In this document: piece after piece, positions 26,801-34,487 of the stretch
Layout: every line of letters begins with the position of its first letter
Position numbering within the stretch: the first letter of the stretch is position 1
From: Tritrichomonas foetus
Taxonomy: Eukaryota > Parabasalia > Tritrichomonadida > Tritrichomonadidae
Reading direction: 5' to 3'
NCBI GenBank assembly: GCA_001839685.1
Contig: MLAK01000596.1
Span: 1-64,000 of the forward strand
Length of the DNA stretch: 64,000 nt
Made by a program: the position numbers and the translations under genes
The notes under the pieces: generated by a model
What the model was told of the DNA's origin: nothing
Databases searched by the model: none
Seen by the model: only the letters and a program-made list of their open reading frames with translations

Positions 26801-27620
26801 AACCTGGAGAAACACCGATATTTTCATCATTTTCATCATTATTGAATTCATCATCTGGTTCAGCAAGCGATACATAAGATACAGCAGCTGGCCAATTCAT
26901 TGCAACATCACGAAGTGCGTCCAATTGGTTTACTTTACTATCTTCATCATTTAATTCACTCATAAAACCAGTAAATCCTTTCAGGAGTCGTTTAGGTGAT
27001 GGAATTGGACCTGCTAAAGTTTCAAGACTATCTAAAAACTGACGAGAATCATCTTCAAATCGTGATTTTATTGGTTGATATTCACTTCCAGAATCTTTCA
27101 CGCCATATTCCATAGAATATTTAAATGGGCGTAATTCAACACCATAACCATTTAGTAATTGATGTTTCCTTGATGAAGGATTTGAAATAAATGGTCTAAT
27201 TGTGCATTTTTCATTTACTTTGATACTTTTTTGAGTGAAGTCAATAAATTGATGACATTCATGTTTTGGTTCAAAATTGTAAGAAATATGTTCGGTTATA
27301 TTTTGTATTGATGTATAAAAAGCAACTCTTGGTGAAAAATAATGAAATTTAAGAAGATATTTCATAAAATTCAATTGAAATGGGTTTAAGCATTTTGAAA
27401 ATGTGATTATAGTTGTTTCTAAATCATTTGGAATTGTTTTTAGAGAATTAAGTGAGCTGATAAGGCATGAATATCCTTCTTGATAAAATTCATTAAAATA
27501 ATTGACTGCTTCTTCAATTGGAATTGTTTCCAAAAGAGAAGAATTTACTGTGACTTCTATGGGTTTATTGGTAACAAATTCTGAAAAGACAGTTTGTGCG
27601 AAAATGAAAAAAATCAACAT
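23895..27620 (-). CDS. UGGT: UDP-glucose:glycoprotein glucosyltransferase (ER folding sensor)
   Basis: 1,241 residues from the ATG at 27620, chosen because MLIFFIFAQTVFSEF is a signal peptide; an in-frame ATG farther up (27668) would bury it. Residues about 20-950 form the folding-sensor region (thioredoxin-like and beta-sandwich domains). Residues about 955-1241 are a family 24 glycosyltransferase: IHIFAVASGRLYERLARIMM, KFWLFQSFLSPHF, the DxD metal site in VIYVDSDQTIR, and QDWLWCETWC near the end. UGGT reglucosylates N-glycans on misfolded glycoproteins in the ER lumen. The C-terminus reads YDEEL, a possible variant of the KDEL retention signal. The neighbour 158 bases upstream, on the other strand, is a nucleotide-sugar transporter that could supply the UDP-glucose. 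Confidence 0.95.
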   Translation of the reverse strand: MLIFFIFAQTVFSEFVTNKPIEVTVNSSLLETIPIEEAVNYFNEFYQEGYSCLISSLNSLKTIPNDLETTIITFSKCLNPFQLNFMKYLLKFHYFSPRVAFYTSIQNITEHISYNFEPKHECHQFIDFTQKSIKVNEKCTIRPFISNPSSRKHQLLNGYGVELRPFKYSMEYGVKDSGSEYQPIKSRFEDDSRQFLDSLETLAGPIPSPKRLLKGFTGFMSELNDEDSKVNQLDALRDVAMNWPAAVSYVSLAEPDDEFNNDENDENIGVSPGSNVLLMNGRDIPISTLDPFIIASSYGEEINIMTVMKEKFNVPDQSINLLTRNSLNKPTLTVDIRKLPIMWANDLEKDKKYKKWSSKLDHLFGALKAPPKIRKNIINIVLVIDPAYPRDFAELIKAFNKINTGYAARLGVIIRPHLESENSTRIARAIYDTGDIFKLLQKLDLNANDPESSFAHAFEEITGKKWLDFTENSLQVINESLQKLEATGIEAPSLWVNGVVRTGSEVFDYFEVASIEALRTAREIIPQGFEGDILDLILTRIKAVSKIVSDVHVKPPNSLKITQYSIEELSKLAEFVQTQSIDLIDAEFPHATAFIVFNRNRAKIEANIRKYFSEPHKTPVRIAFLDSMPQEFMKGIDYLIDSDAIMVINGRIIPINEDFDSFNEAFDWQATTELATIIRKLQLTSNLQGEKLDRLRHDIHTFWSMILLSFSSNGVRRRHFHPNTFDQDNPAVIIDGNPDSFFHIEAILDPFSKEFQKVSGLLSELAKLELADIAIRLNPPTTLSKLPSSFYRYVTKEAAVFTFLDPNVTYSVIPEPPETWLLEQTVADVDIDNILARELKEGTYRISLKLSHIITEGSAIDDTGKHCDGATLLLYNNLNNNNKNEEKCITDTIVMRNLGYWQLKTYPGLFKIKSTNFEMSRETEELAVASFTWNQHILKLHRPKGDQPVQKFDAKDDGKIHIFAVASGRLYERLARIMMLSAMKQTGPNVTCKFWLFQSFLSPHFRTTLDAMSRKYKMEYELVAYRWPHWLRRQTEKQRITWGNKILFLDVLFPLNLQRVIYVDSDQTIRTNMRELMTMDFQGAPYAFTPFCDSRTETEPYRFWKKGFWLDHLRGKPYHISALFAIDLNRFREMSAGDWLRYYYASLAADSNSLANLDQDLPNFAQDKIPIFSLSQDWLWCETWCSDDTMDSAKTIDLCNNPLTKRPKLEIAQTRIKEWPSLDDEQRLFEGEAKLVYDEEL

Positions 27621-27777
27621 TTTTTGTTTTGATTGAAGCTCACTGAAAAAGTTATCATTACTGAACATATATAGATTCAATAGGAAACCATTCAATTGGA
27701 AGTGATATCACCTGGAAAATATAAACTTTTTATATGCATATTTGTTCACTGCTCATCATTGAAGAAATTTAAATTCG
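27621..27777. promoter_or_regulatory. Bidirectional promoter of UGGT and nucleotide-sugar transporter
   Basis: 157 bases separate the two divergent start codons. Each side has an initiator-like site: TCAATC on the minus strand (27636-27631) and TCATCATT on the plus strand (27753-27760). A shared regulatory region, for example for ER load, is an inference from the layout. Confidence 0.5.
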
Positions 27778-28728
27778 ATGTTTTTCTCGAAGAAAGTGAA
27801 GCTTGGCATAGCTATTGCTATAATGTATGTTTCATTTTTACTATACTTTATGTTGCATGAAGAATTACTCCCAAAGAAAAATGCTTCATCTGATTCATTT
27901 TCATATCCTAATGCTTTAATATTTTTCAATGATATTTGTTATATGTTAGCTGCATTTATTGCTGTTTTAATTACAAAAGCACAACTTCCAAAAAATCCAT
28001 TTCCATTTATTGCCATTTCGTTACCACAGCAAGCTGGAATGGCATGCGTTAATTATGCGCATAAGTATGTAAACTATCCTACATTCCAAGTAATGAAAGC
28101 TGCCAAACCGATGTCTGTCATGTTATGTAAATTATTAATCTTTCACCAGCGTATTGATATCAAAACAATATATGTTGTTATCCTTTTAAGTATAGGTTTA
28201 ATAATTTTTGGTGTAAATTGTCATTTTGAATCAAAATCATACATTGGCGTTTTATATGCATGTGGTGCACTTTTCTGTGATGCTATCTATGTCCCTATTG
28301 TAGATAAGCTTAAAGTAGGAAATGGTGGCCCTTTTGTTACAATGTTTTATAATTATATGTGGAGCACTTTAATTGTTTTTATTTTACGATTTACCGAAAT
28401 TTTTGATGCAGTTTTTTGGATTTTTAAACATCAAAAAGAATTTTTACCAAAACTCCTTTTATTTGGAGTGACTGGTTCAATTGGCCAAATTTCGCTTTTT
28501 GCTGCAATTGGTCTCTCTGATGGTTTGGTTCTTTCAATTGCAACAACAACGAGAAAACTAGTCACAATTGTGTTATCATCCATTGTTTTTGGTCACAATT
28601 TAAACTCAAGGCAGTGGCTAGGCGTGGGAATTGTTTTTACTGCACTTGGAATTGAAATTTTCTTCAAGAGTAAGAAGAAAGTTAAAATTGAACAGTCTGA
28701 TGCACTTGATGTTAGAGAGAAAATATGA
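27778..28728 (+). CDS. SLC35B1-type nucleotide-sugar transporter (UAA family)
   Basis: 316 residues with about nine to ten hydrophobic helices. The diagnostic loop NYAHKYVNYPTFQVMKAAKP (about residues 92-110) matches the NxALxYVxYPTQVxxKxxKP motif of the UDP-galactose/UDP-glucose translocator family (SLC35B1, Hut1). This family moves UDP-sugars or adenine nucleotides across the ER membrane in exchange. The C-terminal half holds the internal repeat (GSIGQISLFAAIGLSDGLVL, TTTRKLVTIVLSSIVFGH). The tail is basic (FKSKKKVKIEQ) but has no classical KKxx. Its head-to-head position with UGGT suggests ER UDP-glucose import; the substrate is inferred. Confidence 0.88.
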   Translation: MFFSKKVKLGIAIAIMYVSFLLYFMLHEELLPKKNASSDSFSYPNALIFFNDICYMLAAFIAVLITKAQLPKNPFPFIAISLPQQAGMACVNYAHKYVNYPTFQVMKAAKPMSVMLCKLLIFHQRIDIKTIYVVILLSIGLIIFGVNCHFESKSYIGVLYACGALFCDAIYVPIVDKLKVGNGGPFVTMFYNYMWSTLIVFILRFTEIFDAVFWIFKHQKEFLPKLLLFGVTGSIGQISLFAAIGLSDGLVLSIATTTRKLVTIVLSSIVFGHNLNSRQWLGVGIVFTALGIEIFFKSKKKVKIEQSDALDVREKI

Positions 28729-29373
28729 TTTGTTCCAAAAAATGTGAATAGATATTTAGATACTGTTATTCAGTCACTGAATATAAAGCATAAATGTTCT
28801 GAATATGATATCTGAAACAAAATATGATAAAATCATTTTTTTTTTGATTCCAAAAGATATTCTTAAACCTCTCAAAAATTTATTCGCTCACTTCCACCCC
28901 AGAGATGGATACACTTTTTTTTAGTGACTGATTATACATCATTCGGATTTTTATTTTTCTAATGATTTTCAATTGTTTATCAATCAATGATGAAATTCAA
29001 ATTCAAAAATAAATTAAACAAGCAAATCAAAGGGGACTCTCTCTTACTTTTGTTATAATTATGTTTGGACAAATTCTTTCATATGAAGTATAAATTAAAC
29101 TATAATAAATTGTTAAAAAAAAAAAAGAAAAGAGAATTGGAAAAAATAATTTTTCTGGTTTTTTTATTAGTTTAAATTAAAATATAAATCTAAATATATT
29201 GAACTTCAATAATTTAAAACAGAAAAATATTGTTTATTTTGTAATAAATTATTTACAATTTAATTAATCGAATATTCAAATAAAGAACCATTATGTTCAA
29301 AAATTTTAGATACTTTATACTGTGATTATACAGATAAACGATCCAATTCTTGGTATAAATACAAATATTGTCG
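28729..29373. other. Convergent intergenic spacer with MITE-like segment
   Basis: About 645 AT-rich bases between the transporter and the pseudokinase gene, without an open frame. It contains a short segment with inverted ends (28771-28930), given separately, and an A-run near 29115. Confidence 0.45.
28771..28930. repeat. Possible miniature inverted-repeat element
   Basis: 160 bp beginning CAGTCACT and ending AGTGACTG, with ATT on both outer sides. The inner right end (GATACACTTTTTTTTAGTGA) resembles the inverted repeat of the pogo-like element in the window. The matching ends are only 8 bp, so chance is possible. Confidence 0.25.
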
Positions 29374-31194
29374 TTATTTATGATAAACTTTGTTTATAGT
29401 GTCATAAATATGATCCATACGAGATATAATTGGATTTGTATCGACATTGGGGAAGAAGGCATAGTTGTTTTGAACAATGACATTAATAATTGCAGAAAAA
29501 GTGGGACGATCTCGTGGATTATATGAACAACAATATCGAATTATATCTTGTGCAAATGTTGGAATAGAATTTGGAAGTGGTATTTGTTTTCCATTCACAA
29601 TTTCATCGATTTTCAATTTTGGATATGAACCATTCATCAATATGAAATAGAGGATGATTCCAAATGAATATTGATCAATCTTTTCTGTATATTCTTCATG
29701 TTTCAACAATTCTGGTGCCATACAAAATAATGACTCAATCGCTTTATTTAAACTTGATTTAGAAGATAACTCAATTGTATTTCGAAAATCAGTGATTCGA
29801 ATATGTTTTTTTAAATTCATCAATATATTGCTTGGTTTTAAGTTTCGATGAATAATATGGCATATTTCTTGAAGATATTGAAGAGTAGCTAAAATCTCAG
29901 ATATAACACATACTTTTTCTGTATTTGTCATTGTTGGAAGTTCTTTTTCAAGTGNTGAAGGTTGATATGATAAAATCAGACATGGTGGAACATTTTTAAT
30001 TTCATTCGTTGAAATATCTCTTTCTTCATATCCTTGATTATAACCATATACTTTTAAAACACAAGGATGTTGAATACTTGACATAATTTCATATTCATAA
30101 ATGAAAAGAAAATTATCATTTTGATTCTCAATATTTTTAAATATTTTTTGTGCATAAATTTGTCGATTATTTTTAACAACTTTGAATATTTTTGAAGAAG
30201 GACCTTCTCCTATTTTCTCAATTTTGTGATATTTTATAATTTCTTCGATAGATATTGAACCTATTTCTTGTGGATTTGCATTTGGTTGAGTATTTAATTG
30301 AATATTTTGTTGAGTATTTGATTGAAAATTCATTAAGATAGCTTGAAGTTTCTGATTTTCTTGTGTTAGATTTTGGACATCTGATCGAAGTTTTCTATTT
30401 TCTTCCATCAATTTTTCAGTCATTAATTTCAATCGCTGGTTTTCTTCAATGAGTTTACCATTGGAATTATCTTGATTTATACTTCTTTTAGAAAGATCTG
30501 GCATTTTCATAGTTGATGTCGAGTTATTATAAACACTTTCATTTGGATCAACATATTCGATTTTTAAAGGATATTTATAATCTCGAAATCCATCTGATTT
30601 GCTATGCATTTGAGCTCCACGTGGAACATATAATGTAAAATTTTTAAGATTAAACCAACATAGTCCATTATTATCATATGAAAAATATTGAAGTTTTGGC
30701 AGAAATATCTTTTTCAGCAATGAACAACCACAAAAACATGAACTTCCAATACTTAGATTTGTTGTGTCACATTCAAATGATTTTATTCCACTAGACAAAA
30801 AGCAATTACTTCCAAGACATCTTAAAGAAGGAGGAAGAAGAATATGAAAAAGATTTTTACAATTATTAAAACAATAACTTCCAATATCTCTCAGACGAGA
30901 ATTTTGAGGAAAGTTAACTTTTCGAATTGAGGAATGACTAAATGCACTATCACCTATTTCTTCAATTAATGAACCATCTTCAAATGAAATTGATTGAATT
31001 TTGTCGTTGTAATAGAATGCACTTTCCTCAATAGATATAACTGCAAAATTTTTTGACTTGCATTTAATTATTCTTGGTATGACAATATCACCTTTGACTT
31101 TCTTCGATTTTGAAATGAATGCTGTGAAATCATCCCAATCAAGATTGTATACGACTTTGTTAACATCAGAAATAAATTGAGGTTTTTTTTGCAT
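29374..31194 (-). CDS. BspA-type LRR/coiled-coil protein with kinase-like (pseudokinase) domain
   Basis: 606 residues from the ATG at 31194, directly after an initiator-like TCATCAG. Residues about 60-190 are BspA/TpLRR repeats; about 245-290 a coiled coil (KLIEENQRLKLMTEKLMEEN); 290-320 an Asn/Gln linker; about 325-590 a protein-kinase fold. In that fold the glycine loop (GEGPSSKIF), the ATP Lys (YAQKIF) and MAPELL with DQYSFGIILYFILMNG are kept. The catalytic loop reads HRNLKPSN instead of HRDLKPxN, and DFG is DFR. Both the catalytic base and the metal-site glycine are thus changed, so it is probably a scaffold or allosteric pseudokinase. No signal peptide or membrane helix was seen, unlike surface BspA proteins. 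One undetermined base (29955) gives an unknown residue. It is a paralogue of the truncated gene at 16894. Confidence 0.88.
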   Translation of the reverse strand: MQKKPQFISDVNKVVYNLDWDDFTAFISKSKKVKGDIVIPRIIKCKSKNFAVISIEESAFYYNDKIQSISFEDGSLIEEIGDSAFSHSSIRKVNFPQNSRLRDIGSYCFNNCKNLFHILLPPSLRCLGSNCFLSSGIKSFECDTTNLSIGSSCFCGCSLLKKIFLPKLQYFSYDNNGLCWFNLKNFTLYVPRGAQMHSKSDGFRDYKYPLKIEYVDPNESVYNNSTSTMKMPDLSKRSINQDNSNGKLIEENQRLKLMTEKLMEENRKLRSDVQNLTQENQKLQAILMNFQSNTQQNIQLNTQPNANPQEIGSISIEEIIKYHKIEKIGEGPSSKIFKVVKNNRQIYAQKIFKNIENQNDNFLFIYEYEIMSSIQHPCVLKVYGYNQGYEERDISTNEIKNVPPCLILSYQPSXLEKELPTMTNTEKVCVISEILATLQYLQEICHIIHRNLKPSNILMNLKKHIRITDFRNTIELSSKSSLNKAIESLFCMAPELLKHEEYTEKIDQYSFGIILYFILMNGSYPKLKIDEIVNGKQIPLPNSIPTFAQDIIRYCCSYNPRDRPTFSAIINVIVQNNYAFFPNVDTNPIISRMDHIYDTINKVYHK

Positions 31195-31901
31195 CTGATG
31201 AGTTGTTTCAGAAAAAATGAAGTGAAGATTTTAATGTCAGTTTGATTTTTGTCAATAAGTCAAGAATCCCAATTTGATATTTCAAGAATTCATGCAATAA
31301 TATGATATATTTACTTGTGTTTAAGCACACCATGAATCACATTGATAACCTATCAACTGCAAAACAAATTCCTTTTTCTTCTGTTGTTTTACTTTTACTC
31401 GAAAATAAAGATTTGAAGAACTTAAAGATAAATTTTATATAAGTAATCATTATTAATTAGAGATCGTATACTTAGATAATTATTTAATAAAAACAAAAAA
31501 CAAAATGTAAAGCTCCACAAGTCTTTCTATATCGGCTACAATTGCACTAATGTTATCTTGAGAACCTTGTGCAAAAACTATATTCTTTCATAAACATGCT
31601 GCAACGTTTATTTTATCAACACTTGTGATAATTATCACACATTTCATTGTTATCGACTACATCAAAGATTTCATTACATCAAAGAACTAAGCGAAAGTCT
31701 TCTTTTGTCATTAAATAATTCGTCATATCTTGAATATGTGTAACACCTGGAACTCTAAAATCACCAATTGATCGAGAAACTGCAAGAATTCCTGCAGTTC
31801 GACAACCTTGCACATATGAACGAATTTCTTTCATAAGTTCAATTTCACTTCTTTCAGTTGGTTTATGATCATAAGTTAATGGAACAACTGATTTATCTTT
31901 C
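30357..31901 (-). repeat. Right copy of the inverted segmental duplication
   Basis: Reverse-complement match to 16688-17731, from inside the BspA-LRR gene through its upstream spacer into the PP2C remnant. It holds about 500 bases, the PP2C C-terminal region, that the left copy has lost. The left limit is set only by the assembly gap in the other copy. Confidence 0.88.
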
Positions 31902-31921
31902 TTACAATACACCAGATACAA
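31505..31921 (-). pseudogene. PP2C phosphatase C-terminal remnant
   Basis: The frame ending at 31679 reads KDKSVVPLTYDHKPTERSEI and then RTAGILAVSRSIGDFRVPG, the PP2C motif containing the SRSxGD signature. After a stop, PP2C-like sequence goes on in pieces (EIFDVVDNNEMCDN, then VFAQGSQDNISAIVAD at about 31530-31578), which is the PP2C closing motif. The LRR and N-terminal phosphatase parts found in the left copy are absent here; upstream sequence is unrelated. Non-functional as a phosphatase. Confidence 0.8.
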
Positions 31922-32617
31922 TCCTCAAAAATCATTACCAAATATTTTGATAAAGTAAAAGTCATATTATCCACTTTTTTCCAAAACATCAATATGAAAA
32001 AAAAAGTATATAAACAGTTGTAATGAATAAATTTATGAGATTTTTACGGGAAATGATGATGAAATATATCTCTTTCCGATTTTTTTAATTTTGGATTCTA
32101 AAATAAACATAACACTTCCAATATTTTTGGTCAATATTTTATTAATTTTATTAATTCATTAAAAAACTTCTTCGATTGGATTTAAAAACACAAGTTAAGA
32201 GTAGTATAAAAGAGATAGCATTATTTGCTGCTAAATATATCTTATTGATAATGTTACATGTATTAATATTGCTCTAGAGAACATCGTTCATGATTTGTCA
32301 CACCATGTCATATTTCATTAAAATAAACATAAATATTGTTAAAACAAATCATAGTTATACTATTAACAAAATTAAAAAATGATTTTAATATATGAAATCT
32401 CTAAATGATGATGGAATCTTGAATTTCCCTCATAATATAGGATATAGATATAGATGGACAGATAGATAGAGATAGAGATACAAAGTTTTGTATCTCCCTC
32501 TTCATTAATGGGGAAAAGTGGATTAGTGGATTGCATTATTCAATTTTCATTTTTGAAATCAAAAATTTTTTTTCAAAAGAAAATATTTCCTTTAAACGTA
32601 CAGAAAAATTTAAAATC
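31922..32617. other. AT-rich spacer with GATA-type simple repeat
   Basis: About 700 bases without an open frame. A short GATA/GATAGA simple repeat lies at about 32440-32482. Several A/T runs occur. The right end is the promoter region of the PP2A subunit gene (TTCATTTTTG near 32546). Confidence 0.5.
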
Positions 32618-33919
32618 ATGAGTCTTCTCGCAAATACCGAAAAGGTTCTTAATTTTCTCGATGAAAATAATGAAGTTCGAAAGGAATATCACCGCCTTTT
32701 AGAAGCGTCAAACCTGAATTCAGCCGTTCCTCCATTTTTTTCGAGTAATTCCTCAGGTCAACAAATGGTTTACTCAGCCGTCATGAAATTAACTAAAGAT
32801 AATATATTATCTACAATGCGAAAACAATACCCACGAATTATGGACATTAACAATCTTCGGATCGAATTTCAAAAAATGAAATTTCAAGCTTCGCCAAAAT
32901 ATATGAAATATTCCGAGTATTGCGCTCTTAAGCAGAAATGGCCAGAAAAGTATTCAAATTACCTCACATCGAAGTTATTCTTTGATCTTTCTATTCCTCA
33001 ATTTCATACAATTCGTCCAGAGGATTTATACATGCATTTATCCATTCAGAGTGTAGCACTTACATTTTATCATAAATTAATGCAAATTGATAAAAAGAAC
33101 AAAGGTGCTCTTACCAAAACTAAATTTTCACTTTTTGTGAGAGATATTTCAAGTCGATTTCCTTTCATGGAAAATATTATTAAAACATATGCAGAAGATG
33201 GACAAAGTATGTATATTGTCTTTGTTACAGAAAAATTCTTCACTGAACTCGACCCACTTCAAACAGGAACTATTTCAATCCAAAAAATCATTTCTTCTGA
33301 ACTCTTTTTAGAATTAATAAAATTAGAAATTGATCGACAAAATAATCGTTCCACAAAAAACATATTTTGTGAACAATTGGCTCTTCTATATTTTGATGAT
33401 TTCTATGATATGGACACAGACGAAGATGGAATACTAGCCAAAGATGATTTATTACACATGCCAAGCACAAGGTTCACAGAATCCTTCGTTAATAGGTTAT
33501 TTGATTCGATGATTTTATCAGAAGTTTTTGATTTTTCTTGGTTCTGTAGATTCAAAAGTGCATATAACAATCTTGGAAAACCCTGGGCAAATCAAATCTT
33601 TTTCGATATTTTGGATATAGATAATAATGGAGAGATTAATGAAACTGAAATGAATTATTTTTTCCATGATTTATCACGTGATTTTTCAGAATTCTTCAAA
33701 AGAGATCCGCCAAGTTTCAAAGATTATATCAATGAACTCCGCGATTCTTGTTCGATTACTAATTCTATCGCAAAAAGTGAATTTATTCAATCAAAAGAAT
33801 CATACAAACTTGTGAAACATTTAGTAGACTTAAAAGCTTATGCTAAATGGGAATGTGGAGAAGATATTCCAGCAAGATCAGATTGTGAGGAAGACGAAAA
33901 TTCTTCAATAAGTAGTTAA
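32618..33919 (+). CDS. PP2A B'' regulatory subunit, PPP2R3C/TON2(FASS)-like
   Basis: 433 residues from the ATG at 32618; the frame is open farther up but offers no ATG there. EF-hand-containing B'' family: FFTELDPLQTGTISIQKII (about 205-223), DFYDMDTDEDGILAKDDLL (about 263-281) and IFFDILDIDNNGEINETEMN (about 326-345), the second and third with good calcium-loop residues. The phrase LDPLQTGTISIQ matches LDPLRTGKIKIQ of PPP2R3C, and the end (LVDLKAYAKWECGED, then acidic) follows that family's ILIDLNGFWTYENRE and acidic tail. In plants TON2/FASS recruits PP2A to cortical microtubule arrays, and PPP2R3C acts at centrosomes. A cytoskeletal or basal-body role here is inference. Confidence 0.85.
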   Translation: MSLLANTEKVLNFLDENNEVRKEYHRLLEASNLNSAVPPFFSSNSSGQQMVYSAVMKLTKDNILSTMRKQYPRIMDINNLRIEFQKMKFQASPKYMKYSEYCALKQKWPEKYSNYLTSKLFFDLSIPQFHTIRPEDLYMHLSIQSVALTFYHKLMQIDKKNKGALTKTKFSLFVRDISSRFPFMENIIKTYAEDGQSMYIVFVTEKFFTELDPLQTGTISIQKIISSELFLELIKLEIDRQNNRSTKNIFCEQLALLYFDDFYDMDTDEDGILAKDDLLHMPSTRFTESFVNRLFDSMILSEVFDFSWFCRFKSAYNNLGKPWANQIFFDILDIDNNGEINETEMNYFFHDLSRDFSEFFKRDPPSFKDYINELRDSCSITNSIAKSEFIQSKESYKLVKHLVDLKAYAKWECGEDIPARSDCEEDENSSISS

Positions 33920-34487
33920 TTACTAAAATGTTAATTAAGATGCCTGATTTCAATCTTTTTATAATTTAGACTATTATTTAATTTGATTCTTTATAGTTAT
34001 TCAACCAATGGTGGGGGGATCGAACCCATACCGGAAGATTAAAAGTTTCTATACTATCAATTACACTATAGGAGCTTTACATTTGCTTATTTGTTTAAAG
34101 GAAAATCAGGATTTTTTTCTAACACTTTTAACAGAATCTGCTGAAACTTCCTTATATAGATCCCAAATTCAAGTTGTAAAACAAAAAAATTGAATTTACT
34201 AATTTCACATATACATATTAATTTATATGAAAAGGGTATTGTGAATGAAGAATCATAAATTTTTTGATTAATTTAAAAAATACAATAATTATGAAAATGT
34301 GGAAATTAATCATGACAATCCTAATTGTATAAATGATTCTGAGTTGGTTTGTAAAGCTCTGTGATTTAATCAATATTCCCTGGTGAAAAAGATCGTTTAT
34401 CTGAATAATAAAATATAGTTGAGAATATATTTTGTTTTAATAAAAAAATTCCTTTCACACAAAGGCTGGTTCATAATATAAATTTCC
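33920..34487. other. Convergent spacer containing a tRNA-like remnant
   Basis: About 570 AT-rich bases between convergent genes. Apart from the tRNA-like sequence at 34004-34075, I see no open frame or repeat. Confidence 0.5.
34004..34075 (-). pseudogene. Degenerate tRNA-like sequence (Lys-UUU type)
   Basis: On the minus strand there is an A-box-like TAGTGTAATTGATA, an anticodon-loop-like CTTTTAA and a B-box GGTTCGATCC at correct relative spacing within about 72 bases. The anticodon stem has two mismatches, the T-stem is imperfect and the two acceptor halves (GCTCCTA and ACCATTG) do not pair. This looks like a decayed tRNA, or a chimaera of tRNA parts, rather than a working gene. Confidence 0.4.

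Noticed and set aside
34008..34193. 61-codon plus-strand frame
   Set aside because: Overlaps the tRNA-like relic on the other strand and has no protein-like features.
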